Assembly: GCA_900770145.1 (NCBI GenBank)
Contig: CAAGJL010000128.1
Coordinates: 1 to 10,186, forward strand
DNA from: Clostridia bacterium
Lineage (GTDB): Bacteria > Bacillota > Clostridia > Oscillospirales > CAG-272
Direction of reading: 5' to 3'
Length of the DNA: 10,186 bases
The notes beneath the pieces were generated by a model. The model had not been told where the DNA came from, made no database searches, and saw only the letters and a list, made by a program, of their open reading frames with translations. Of the stretch, positions 1 to 6,144 are shown one piece after another. The position numbers and the translations under genes were made by a program. Positions within the stretch are counted from its first letter, which is position 1; the number at the start of each line of letters is the position of its first letter.

Positions 1-1
1 C

Positions 2-568
2 ATGCTGGAGGTGGAAACCAAGTTTAAGGTCCTGAACGAACAGTTTTCTCTCCAATATGACCGCAACCCCATTGAGGCGATCAAAACGCGCGTCAAATCC
101 GTGGAAAGCATTGCGGCAAAAATGATGCGCAAGCACCTGTCGCCGAATCTGCAAAGCGTGGAGGAAAGCATTTCCGACGTTGCCGGCGTGCGCATCATCT
201 GCTCGTTTTTGGACGACATCTATCTGCTTGCCGACTGCCTTACCGAGCAGGATGACATTACTTTGCTTTGCACCAAAGATTACATCAAGCACCCCAAGGA
301 TAACGGCTATCGCGGGCTCCACTTGATTGTGGAGGTGCCGATCTTTTTGCAAAACGAAAAGCGCCTGATGAAGGTGGAAGTGCAGTTTCGCACCATCGCG
401 ATGGACTGCTGGGCGAGCCTGGAACACAAGCTGCGGTATAAGAAAAATCTGAGTGAAAACGTTGTTGCTTCCGTGGATGCGGAATTGCAGAACTGCGCCG
501 CGCTCACCGCCGCGCTGGATGAAAAAATGCAAAGCATCCGTCAGCGCATTGAACATGAAAATTCCTGA
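2..568 (+). CDS. Small alarmone synthetase (RelA/SpoT-domain GTP pyrophosphokinase), RelP/YwaC-like, 5' partial
   Basis: The product transfers pyrophosphate from ATP to GDP or GTP to make (p)ppGpp, the cytosolic stringent-response signal. Visible synthetase motifs, numbered from the first ATG, are ISDVAGVRIICSF (57-69, with conserved Asp59), NGYRGLHLIVE (101-111), and VEVQFRT (125-131, with catalytic-type Glu126), followed by WASLEH (137-142) and RYK. There is no HD hydrolase, TGS or ACT domain, so it is a stand-alone synthetase rather than a long Rel. From memory of the family, NPIE..K.RVKS.ESI and TKDYI..PK.NGYR resemble Bacillus YwaC/RelP more than RelQ. By that comparison the first codon is internal: about 30 N-terminal residues and the ribosome binding site lie before the window. 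The C-terminal helix (about 155-188) is present and a terminator follows, so the 3' end is complete. Residues after Glu126 look normal. The family call is firm; the RelP subtype is less so. Confidence 0.93.
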   Translation: MLEVETKFKVLNEQFSLQYDRNPIEAIKTRVKSVESIAAKMMRKHLSPNLQSVEESISDVAGVRIICSFLDDIYLLADCLTEQDDITLLCTKDYIKHPKDNGYRGLHLIVEVPIFLQNEKRLMKVEVQFRTIAMDCWASLEHKLRYKKNLSENVVASVDAELQNCAALTAALDEKMQSIRQRIEHENS

Positions 569-585
569 ACAACGCGTGGCACCCC

Positions 586-615
586 AAAAGGCACCCCTTT
601 TTGGGGTGCCTTTTT
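586..615 (+). terminator. Rho-independent terminator of the alarmone synthetase gene
   Basis: A perfect 12-bp stem (586-597 with 603-614, AAAAGGCACCCC/GGGGTGCCTTTT) encloses a T5 loop and runs straight into a T tract (611-615). It begins 18 nt after the stop codon. The block GGCACCCC occurs twice, at 578-585 and 590-597, so alternative pairings with the single GGGGTGCC are possible. Confidence 0.92.
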
Positions 616-800
616 GAAAATGTGGAAAAATACAAGGGAAAGTCGAATAGAACTTGAAAATATCGGAAAACAAAAATGAAAATCAGAAAATAAATATTTG
701 GAAAATGTCGATATAAATTTGGAAAAGCGGAAAAACGAGCGGGAAAATCAAACAAATCTCTCCCCGCCGCAGAGCACATGTCCTTTTTTGCATTTTTCGC
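616..800. other. Gene-free AT-rich spacer with approximately helically phased A-tracts
   Basis: No credible gene lies in the stretch between the terminator and the araC-like gene. The only sizeable open frame (698-880, +) has a TTG start, no Shine-Dalgarno sequence and low-complexity content. From about 617 to 747 the + strand carries repeated (G)GAAAA units. A-tract starts fall at 617, 626, 639, 657, 667, 679, 687, 702, 723, 731 and 744, with shorter AA/AAA steps filling some gaps, giving a mean spacing close to one helical turn. Such phasing is the known signature of intrinsic DNA curvature. Curvature here is inferred from the spacing, not measured. At 784-806 an 8-bp hairpin (TTTTTTGC/GCAAAAAA) adjoins the terminator that follows. 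Confidence 0.5.
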
Positions 801-838
801 AAAAAACCGCCGCCGGGATGGGATTCCGGCGGCGATTT
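801..838 (-). terminator. Rho-independent terminator for the araC-like gene, possibly bidirectional
   Basis: A perfect 9-bp GC stem pairs 808-816 (CGCCGCCGG) with 826-834 (CCGGCGGCG) around a 9-nt loop. Read on the - strand it is followed by G and then T6 (806-801), a canonical terminator about 87 nt beyond the araC-like stop codon. On the + strand only ATTTT follows, so termination of + transcripts would be weaker. Confidence 0.8.
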
Positions 839-920
839 TGCTGTGTGAGGAAAAATCTTAGTTTTCGGACTCGGTATTGATGAAAAAAGCCATTGCCCCG
901 CAAGGCGGGTTTTGCTATAA

Positions 921-1748
921 TCACCGTGTACGGTGTTTCCGGTAGTCCTGCGGGGTCCCCCCCGTCATTCGCCGGAAGAACGCGTAGAAATAGTATTCGG
1001 AAGAAATGCCCACCCGCGCGGCGATCTCGCCGATCGGCAGGGTTGTGGATTCCAACAGTTGTTTGGCGTGCGCCAGCCGTAGGTCATTGACCGCCTGATG
1101 CAGGGTCTGCCCCACCGAGGCGGTAAAGTCGCGGTCGAGCTTGGCGCGGCTGACATGAAAGCGCGCCGCGATCGCTTCCGCGGTCAGTTCCGCGGTCGGG
1201 TTTTCGTAGAGATATCGCAACACATGAGGGATGTAGGTTTCCGCCCCCGCAAAGTGGATTCGATCCGTCACGGAGGAGAGCCGCGGCAGCCGACAAAGAA
1301 ACCGCGCCAACAAAAGGGCGCGTTCCGCCTCCGGTAAGGTATTGTCAAACAGCGCGGGCAGGTCTTCGGCAAGCGCGCCCGCGGCGGCGGGCGACAGGGG
1401 ATACAGGCAGTTCATTTCGTCCGTAAACAGTGCGCGGGGCAGAATCCGCTCCCCGAAGCTCTTTCCGAATTCTTCATTAAAATAAATAATAAAGCGCTCA
1501 AACCGCTCCGCTTCGGCGTCGGGGGACATGGCGTGGATGGAAAACGGCGCGGTCAGCACCACGCAGGGCGCGTTGACCAAGACCCTGCCGGTGCCAAGCA
1601 CAATTTCCTGCGCGCGGGCGTCTTTGCAGAAATACAGTTCAAAATGCGGGTGGTAATCGTGATGGTCGGGCGCGTGTTCCGCAGTGGTTTTGCGATAGGC
1701 AGCAAGCATTTGCCCTGTCGGAATCCGGTCGCGGAAAAAATATTTCAT
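921..1748 (-). CDS. AraC/XylS-family transcriptional regulator
   Basis: This 275-residue DNA-binding protein has the usual two-part layout of the family. The N-terminal half (about 1-150) contains a cupin-like effector domain with the typical HPHFELYF stretch (33-40) and a run of hydrophobic beta strands ending in FERFIIYFN (83-91). The C-terminal 100 residues (about 172-272) hold two helix-turn-helix units. The first lies around LTAEAIAARFHVSRAKLDRDF (188-208). The second is around PIGEIAARVGISSEYYFYAFFRR (238-260), followed by the family ending TGGTPQDYRKHR. The start is supported by a strong GGGGGTGAT Shine-Dalgarno sequence on the - strand just upstream. The gene diverges from the aldolase-dehydrogenase operon across 74 bp, so it probably controls that operon in response to the substrate or an intermediate (inference). 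The effector cannot be read from sequence. Its length is normal and no defect is seen. Confidence 0.93.
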   Translation of the reverse strand: MKYFFRDRIPTGQMLAAYRKTTAEHAPDHHDYHPHFELYFCKDARAQEIVLGTGRVLVNAPCVVLTAPFSIHAMSPDAEAERFERFIIYFNEEFGKSFGERILPRALFTDEMNCLYPLSPAAAGALAEDLPALFDNTLPEAERALLLARFLCRLPRLSSVTDRIHFAGAETYIPHVLRYLYENPTAELTAEAIAARFHVSRAKLDRDFTASVGQTLHQAVNDLRLAHAKQLLESTTLPIGEIAARVGISSEYYFYAFFRRMTGGTPQDYRKHRTR

Positions 1749-1822
1749 CCAATCACCCCCTTCTCAGGCTATCCAAATAGTAACATAATTTTACAAAAAA
1801 AGCAAGCGAAAAGGAGAAAACA
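1749..1822. promoter_or_regulatory. Divergent promoter/operator region of the araC-like gene and the aldolase operon
   Basis: The 74-bp gap must hold signals in both directions. For the + operon a possible sigma-A promoter is TTCTCA (1761-1766), 17 bp, CATAAT (1784-1789), with the ribosome binding site AAGGAG at 1811-1816. For the - gene only a weaker TTGCTT/TACTAT pair can be drawn. A 15-bp imperfect palindrome, GTAACATAATTTTAC (1780-1794, 6 of 7 positions symmetric), overlaps the + strand -10 box and is a candidate operator. The gap's role is secure from layout; the individual boxes are tentative. Confidence 0.45.
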
Positions 1823-2479
1823 ATGGCAACCAGAGATGAAGTAATTGCGGCGGTAAACGAGCACCGCGTCATCGTAATCGCAAGAGGCTTTGAGACAGAA
1901 GAACTGCTTCGCGCCGCCGAGGCGATGTACGAGGGCGGCGTCCGGCTGATGGAGGTGACCTATGACGCGAAGGGGAACCCGCCCGACGAGGAGATCGCCG
2001 GGCGAATCGGGGCGCTGGCGCGGCATTTTGCCGGGCGGATGTATATCGGCGCCGGAACGGTGCTGACGGCAAAACAAGTGGAACTCACGCACCGCGCGGG
2101 CGGTCGGTTTATCATCTCGCCCGACAGCAATGAAGAAGTCATCCGCAAAACAAGGGAATTGGAGATGGTGTCTATCCCCGGCGCCTTTACCGCAACGGAG
2201 GCAACCACCGCCTGCCGCTACGGGGCGGATTTTATCAAGATTTTCCCCAATTCCGAGGTGAAGCCCTCTTACATCAAAGCACTTACCGTGCCGCTTTCCC
2301 ATATTCCTTTTCTTGCAGTCGGCGGGGTCACCTCCGAAAATGCCGCAGAGTATCTGGCGGCGGGCGCTGTGGGGATCGGCGTGGCGTCCGGCATTCTGGA
2401 TAAGAAACTGATGCGCGCGGGGGATTATGCCGGGGTCACCGAAAGAGCCCGCCGGTATGTGTCGGCAGTAAAGGGGTAA
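1823..2479 (+). CDS. Bifunctional KDPG/KHG-type aldolase (class I)
   Basis: This 218-residue TIM-barrel lyase belongs to the 2-dehydro-3-deoxy-phosphogluconate / 4-hydroxy-2-oxoglutarate aldolase family. It would cleave a 2-keto-3-deoxy (or 4-hydroxy-2-keto) acid to pyruvate plus an aldehyde, in the cytosol. Family landmarks are VIARG (18-22, phosphate/carboxylate-binding Arg21), LMEVTY (42-47, catalytic Glu44), IGAGTV (75-80, Thr79), IPGAFTATEA (118-127), DFIKIFP (136-142, Schiff-base Lys139) and FLAVGGVT (163-170). All catalytic positions are present and the length is typical. AAGGAG is spaced 6 nt from ATG. The next gene starts 4 nt after the stop, so the two are co-transcribed. No dehydratase, KDG kinase or glucose-6-phosphate dehydrogenase lies in the window, so the true substrate (KDPG, KDPGal, KHG or another keto acid) is open. 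The symbol eda would over-commit. Confidence 0.93.
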   Translation: MATRDEVIAAVNEHRVIVIARGFETEELLRAAEAMYEGGVRLMEVTYDAKGNPPDEEIAGRIGALARHFAGRMYIGAGTVLTAKQVELTHRAGGRFIISPDSNEEVIRKTRELEMVSIPGAFTATEATTACRYGADFIKIFPNSEVKPSYIKALTVPLSHIPFLAVGGVTSENAAEYLAAGAVGIGVASGILDKKLMRAGDYAGVTERARRYVSAVKG

Positions 2480-2483
2480 GCAA

Positions 2484-3581
2484 ATGGCAACCAAATCAAG
2501 AGTGGTAGAACAGTCGTTCCGCTTTGGATGCGGGCGATATATTCAGGAGTGCGGCGCGCTGTCGCGCGCCGGGGAGGAAGCCGTGCGCCTTGGCGCGCAC
2601 CGCGCCCTGCTGGTCGGGGGCAAGACCGCGCTTTCCCTGGCGGGCGAGGCGTTGCGGGAGAGTCTGAAAAACGCCGGAGTGTCCTGTAAGACCGTAGAGT
2701 ACCACGGCTTTTGCAACCGGGAGGAGGCGGCACGCCTCGCCACGCTTACTCTGGAGGACGGCTGTGAGTTGATTCTGGCAGTCGGGGGCGGCAACCTTTG
2801 CGACCTTGGCAAACTGATTGCCGCAAACGCCGGCTTGCACGTGATAACCGTTCCTACTTCCGGCGCCACCTGCGCCGCCACCACGCCGCTGAGCGTGACC
2901 TACACGGCGGAGTATCAGGCGGCGGGTACGGTGCACCATGCGAGAGAAGTGGACGCGGTACTGGCGGATATGGACATCCTTGGCAGACAGCCCGAACGTC
3001 TGTTTGCCGCCGGAGTGTATGATGCGCTTGCCAAAAAGATTGAAATTGAGCAACGCCTGCAGGATAAGGATGACGCCGAGATCGACGTGGGGCTTTCCGC
3101 CTCCTTTGCGTTGGCAAAGTACACGTATGAGAAAATGAACGCCCTCTTTGACGCGGCGTGTGAAGAACTGCGGCGCGGGGAACCCGGCAAGGCACTGTAT
3201 GATATGATTTTTTTGTCGGTTGCCGCTACCGGGGTCATCAGCGGGATGGCGCGCGGCTCCAATCAGTGCGCCATTGCGCATAAGATCTATGAGGGCTGTC
3301 GCACGCTGTACTCCGAAGAAGTGCGGGAGAAACTGCACGGGGAACTGGTTGCCGTGGGGCTGATTGCGCAATTGTATTATAATGGGGAAGAAACCGCCGC
3401 GGCGGACTTCCGGAAAGGGCTGATCGGGCACGGGCTGCCGTTTGACCTGCCGACGCTTGGCGTCAAGGAAAAGGACGCGGCGGACGCGCTGTACCGGTAT
3501 ATCCTGCCCACCAGTGCCATGGCGGGCACGGGGGATGCCGAAAAAGAGCGGTTGCGTGCGGCGCTTGTCCTCATCGGTTAA
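2484..3581 (+). CDS. Iron-containing alcohol dehydrogenase, glycerol dehydrogenase-like
   Basis: A 365-residue NAD(P)-dependent, metal-dependent dehydrogenase of the group III (GldA-type) family. The N-terminal nucleotide-binding half has ALLVGGKTAL (41-50) and AVGGGNLCDLGK (99-110, matching the family GGG-x-x-x-D-x-x-K cofactor motif). It is followed by ITVPTSGATC...LSVTYT (121-141). The C-terminal helical half keeps the three metal ligands expected from GldA: Asp180 (GVYDALAKK), His266 (AIAHKIYEG) and His285 (KLHGELVAVG). The Asp that follows STD in glycerol dehydrogenases (near position 121 of GldA) is Cys130 here, which argues against glycerol itself as substrate. The gene lies 4 nt after the aldolase gene and starts behind an AAGGGG ribosome site inside that gene. 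It may reduce or oxidise the aldehyde released by the aldolase (inference). The family call is strong; the substrate is unknown. Confidence 0.88.
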   Translation: MATKSRVVEQSFRFGCGRYIQECGALSRAGEEAVRLGAHRALLVGGKTALSLAGEALRESLKNAGVSCKTVEYHGFCNREEAARLATLTLEDGCELILAVGGGNLCDLGKLIAANAGLHVITVPTSGATCAATTPLSVTYTAEYQAAGTVHHAREVDAVLADMDILGRQPERLFAAGVYDALAKKIEIEQRLQDKDDAEIDVGLSASFALAKYTYEKMNALFDAACEELRRGEPGKALYDMIFLSVAATGVISGMARGSNQCAIAHKIYEGCRTLYSEEVREKLHGELVAVGLIAQLYYNGEETAAADFRKGLIGHGLPFDLPTLGVKEKDAADALYRYILPTSAMAGTGDAEKERLRAALVLIG

Positions 3582-3638
3582 AAAACGAAAAATCCCGGAA
3601 AAACAGGCAAAAAGACGGGTATTGTCATAATATGTTAT

Positions 3639-3673
3639 AGGGGGGGCAGGCAGACGGTGCTCCCCCTTATTTT
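3639..3673 (+). terminator. Terminator-like hairpin between the dehydrogenase and DUF11-like genes
   Basis: A 10-bp stem (3639-3648 with 3658-3667, AGGGGGGGCA/TGCTCCCCCT, one G-U pair) has a 9-nt loop and is followed by TTATTTTC. It can end the aldolase-dehydrogenase transcript, 57 nt past its stop. It lies just 24 nt before the next start codon with no clear promoter after it, so the DUF11-like gene either depends on readthrough or is transcribed from an unrecognised promoter upstream, with the hairpin in its leader. Confidence 0.65.
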
Positions 3674-3691
3674 CAGGAAAGGACAGTATTT

Positions 3692-4513
3692 ATGGCAATT
3701 CTTCAGAATCAGGGGACCGTGGTCTATACCCCCGCCGGGGGAGCGCGCACCACTGTGGTCTCCAATACCACCAATACCGAGGTGGAAATCAGTTATTCGC
3801 TTTCTGTCAGCCATGCGGCATACCCTGTGACTTATACCGATGGCGCCGAGATTCTTTATACCACTTTGCTGCGCAATACCGGCAGCGGCACGTATTTCCT
3901 GCCGGAAATTGTTTCCGACCTCGGCGGCGGAAAACTCAATTACGTGAGCGACAGCGCTGTGGCATATTCGGAGGGCGGTACGAATCTGGTGCCGCTGAAC
4001 GTGACCGCGGAAATCACGGGCAGCACGGCAACGTTCCGCTTTGGCGACGCAACTCTTCCGGGCGGCACGCGGATTTTGCTTCTCTACCGCGCAACGGTCG
4101 GCACCCCCGGAGGCGATATTGTCTCCACCGTGACCGCCAGTGGTCATGAGGGCTCCGCCATAGGCACCGTAGATACCGCCACCGACAGCGCCACCATCAC
4201 CGAGACCCCGCTGACGGTGGTCAAAAGCGCGCCGGAGTCCGCCGAGGTCGGCGAAACAATCGCTTATCGCTTCACGCTGACCAACCGTTCCGCGGGCGCC
4301 ATCGCCTTTGACAACCTTTCGGATCAGTTGCCCGCAAACTTCAGTTTCACCGGCGTCACCTTAACGGTGGCAGGCACCGCAGTGGCGCTGACCGAAGGCA
4401 CGGACTACACCGTGAGCACCGGGAACCTCTTTACGCTCTCTCCCGCCACCCCGCCGAGCATCCCTGAGGGCGGCACCGCCATCCTCACCCTGACCGGCGT
4501 AGTAACTGCTTAA
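3692..4513 (+). CDS. DUF11-like two-domain beta-sandwich protein without signal peptide
   Basis: A 273-residue Thr/Ser/Gly/Val-rich protein of unknown function. Two tandem Ig-like repeats can be aligned by eye: about 36-137 (starting SLSVSHAAYPVTYTDGAEI, ending GGTRILLLYRATV) and about 173-272 (starting PLTVVKSAPESAEVGETI, ending GGTAILTLTGVVT). Each has the DUF11 pattern of a V-K/S strand, a G-E/A-I-xY element, a TxxRNTG/LTNRSAG turn and a closing GGT strand. The N terminus (MAILQNQGTVVYTPAGGART) resembles a short N-terminal motif I recall from clostridial DUF11 proteins. There is no hydrophobic leader, LPXTG motif, transmembrane segment or SLH domain, so export and attachment are unexplained. 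Only one Cys-free, compact pair of domains is present. AGGAAAGGA is spaced 8 nt from ATG. DUF11 membership is likely; any role in surface or spore structure is a guess. Confidence 0.75.
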   Translation: MAILQNQGTVVYTPAGGARTTVVSNTTNTEVEISYSLSVSHAAYPVTYTDGAEILYTTLLRNTGSGTYFLPEIVSDLGGGKLNYVSDSAVAYSEGGTNLVPLNVTAEITGSTATFRFGDATLPGGTRILLLYRATVGTPGGDIVSTVTASGHEGSAIGTVDTATDSATITETPLTVVKSAPESAEVGETIAYRFTLTNRSAGAIAFDNLSDQLPANFSFTGVTLTVAGTAVALTEGTDYTVSTGNLFTLSPATPPSIPEGGTAILTLTGVVTA

Positions 4514-4521
4514 ATTTAAGG

Positions 4522-4564
4522 ATAACAACATCCCGACAGATAAAATCTGCCGGGATGTTGTTAT
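4522..4564. terminator. Bidirectional terminator between convergent genes
   Basis: A 19-bp stem pairs 4522-4540 with 4546-4564 (ATAACAACATCCCGACAGA / TCTGCCGGGATGTTGTTAT) around a TAAAA loop. It lies 8 nt after the DUF11-like stop and 50 nt beyond the zinc-ribbon stop. The one irregular pair (4536/4550) is an A-C mismatch in the + transcript but a G-U wobble in the - transcript, so the fold is slightly better for the - strand gene. The U tracts are short on both sides. Confidence 0.8.
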
Positions 4565-4614
4565 TTACGGGGGAACCGGGAAATTGCCCGTGCGAAATCA
4601 GGAGAACAGGGCTT

Positions 4615-5952
4615 TCATTTTGCGCGGCACAGCGTATGCCGCAAGGTCAGTGCAAAAAGCCCGATCGAGCAGAGAACCGCAAAGATTGGGGAGGCACCAA
4701 GATACAGCGCGTAGGAAATGGACGAGGGGGTAGATTCGTTATCCGCGGACAGATCGTTTCGCGCGATGATAAAAAGGCTGACTGTACAGATGAGATAACC
4801 GATGGCGGCAAGGGCGAGAAAAAGAGAGAATACCGCCAAAATGACAGGGCGCGTGTTTTTTTGGGGATTCATACGCGCCGCCATGGCGTTGAAAAGAATT
4901 GCCGAGAGAATCAGAATCAGCAGGTAAAAAACGCAGGTGAGGATGGCAAGCAGAAAGTCAAATCCGTTCCAGAATTCAAACAGAACGTCAAAAACCCGGA
5001 CGTTTGTGTTCTTCGACGAAAAAGAAGGCCAGACGGAAAGCGTGGGCGCAATCCCTGCAATGCACAGAAGCAGCAAAGACAGTGCCGCGCCACCCAACGG
5101 GAAAAGCCGTCTTTTGTCAAACTCGCCCGGCGCGGTGCGCCGAATCAGGAAAGACAGCGCCAGCGAAGCGGCGAGAAGCGCCGCGGTGACAATCAATACT
5201 GCGACGGTGGAAAGTGACAGCCGGAATTCTAAGAAAGACATGGTATAGGAAAGGTAATTCATCCCCCGTGTTACACCAAGCAACAGGATCATGCTGATCA
5301 ACATGGAAGTTGCAGGCGGAAGAATGCAATTTTGCAGTTGCAAGGCGAAAAAACATTTTTTACGAATCAACTGTGCCGTGGCGCAGATTAAAGAAATGAA
5401 AGAGAGCACCATATGGCAAAGGTAAGAGGAGGAAAGCAGAACGGAGGAGAAAACCGGAATCCCGTCCTGTAATTCTAGATTGGGGTGGTGAAACAGGATG
5501 CGCAGGGTGTGAAAAGGCGTTTGAAAAAGATTGCAAACGTTCAGAAAATCGGGCAAACTTTTCCAGTTCGGCGTATGACTGCCGAGATCTGTAATCACAA
5601 ATCGCCCGCCAAACAGAAAGGCTCCGATAAACATACAGATCAGGGCAAGATACAGCAAAACATTCCGCACCCCCAAAAAAGTTCTCGTGTGTGTTTCGGG
5701 AGAGGGCAAAGGGGCGCTTTTGTGGGACGGCGCACCACAACCGGGGCAAAAATCCCCTTCATAGGCGCGGTCACAGTGCAGGCATACGGTTTTTCCGTCA
5801 ATATGGTTGCCGCACATCGGGCAGTAAGTGGCTTTCTCCGGGATTGGCCGGTGGCAGATCGGGCAGTTTACTTTCCCGTCCAGTCTTTTTCCGCAGTTGA
5901 TGCAGAAATTGTTGGTAGTTTCGTTCTCGCATTGACAATACTTGCAGTTCAT
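4615..5952 (-). CDS. Triple zinc-ribbon polytopic membrane protein of unknown function
   Basis: The 445-residue product begins with three consecutive zinc ribbons, each made of two CxxC knuckles: Cys3/6/17/20, Cys30/33/44/47 and Cys57/60/69/72. A short Pro/Ser/His linker (73-92) follows, then a hydrophobic part with about eight predicted membrane segments, near 97-117, 170-190, 212-230, 246-270, 286-304, 331-353, 369-395 and 416-438. The loop at about 118-169 between the first two segments is the largest soluble part of the membrane region. Zinc-ribbon/membrane fusions are common in Firmicutes but mostly uncharacterised, and I recognise no specific family. The ribbons would lie in the cytoplasm if they bind zinc and partners there (inference). 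AAAGGAG is spaced 8 nt from ATG. The gene is monocistronic, with its own perfect promoter and a terminator downstream. It lies head-to-head with the DUF1508 gene. Confidence 0.85.
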   Translation of the reverse strand: MNCKYCQCENETTNNFCINCGKRLDGKVNCPICHRPIPEKATYCPMCGNHIDGKTVCLHCDRAYEGDFCPGCGAPSHKSAPLPSPETHTRTFLGVRNVLLYLALICMFIGAFLFGGRFVITDLGSHTPNWKSLPDFLNVCNLFQTPFHTLRILFHHPNLELQDGIPVFSSVLLSSSYLCHMVLSFISLICATAQLIRKKCFFALQLQNCILPPATSMLISMILLLGVTRGMNYLSYTMSFLEFRLSLSTVAVLIVTAALLAASLALSFLIRRTAPGEFDKRRLFPLGGAALSLLLLCIAGIAPTLSVWPSFSSKNTNVRVFDVLFEFWNGFDFLLAILTCVFYLLILILSAILFNAMAARMNPQKNTRPVILAVFSLFLALAAIGYLICTVSLFIIARNDLSADNESTPSSISYALYLGASPIFAVLCSIGLFALTLRHTLCRAK

Positions 5953-5981
5953 TTGAGAAACTCCTTTCTGATGATACTTTT

Positions 5982-6010
5982 ATTATAGCTTGTCAATGTA
6001 TATTTGTCAA
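5982..6010 (-). promoter_or_regulatory. Perfect consensus sigma-A promoter for the zinc-ribbon membrane protein gene
   Basis: On the - strand TTGACA (6010-6005), a 17-bp spacer and TATAAT (5987-5982) match the vegetative consensus at all 12 positions with ideal spacing. The expected start is near 5975, giving a leader of about 23 nt. A second TTGACA (5996-5991) lies inside the spacer, 14 bp from the first, making a TTGACAA direct repeat. Confidence 0.9.
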
Positions 6011-6027
6011 GCGTTTTCGCTTTTTGA

Positions 6028-6067
6028 AAAAAAGTCAGGGAACTTTCAAAACATCCTTGACTTTTTT
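6028..6067. repeat. A/T-flanked palindrome between two divergent promoters
   Basis: Arms 6028-6041 (AAAAAAGTCAGGGA) and 6054-6067 (TCCTTGACTTTTTT) pair over 14 bp with one G-U and a 12-nt loop. It looks like a terminator on either strand, yet it lies upstream of both predicted transcription starts, and its right arm contains the TTGACT -35 box of the + promoter. Confidence 0.6.
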
Positions 6068-6085
6068 ATCCGGATGTGTTACCAT
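6057..6085 (+). promoter_or_regulatory. Sigma-A promoter for the DUF1508 gene
   Basis: TTGACT (6057-6062), a 17-bp spacer and TACCAT (6080-6085) match the consensus at 5/6 and 4/6 positions. The predicted start near 6092 gives a leader of about 65 nt before the ATG at 6159. Confidence 0.65.
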
Positions 6086-6144
6086 AAAAACGGAACGACA
6101 AAATTCATACCGTTATGGGGTAAACGGACAAATTACGACTGAAA

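Noticed and set aside
698..880. Possible 60-codon gene on + between the alarmone synthetase and araC-like genes
   Set aside because: It has a TTG start without a Shine-Dalgarno sequence, runs through the terminator hairpins and has low-complexity content.
893..920. TTGCCC-16 bp-TATAAT on + pointing into the 3' end of the araC-like gene (possible antisense promoter)
   Set aside because: The -10 box is perfect, but the -35 is only 4/6, a small hairpin occupies the spacer and no product follows. It is probably coincidence, though antisense RNA cannot be excluded.
2496..3431. Open frame of 311 codons on the - strand opposite the dehydrogenase gene
   Set aside because: The + strand reading has a complete enzyme family signature; the antisense product has none.
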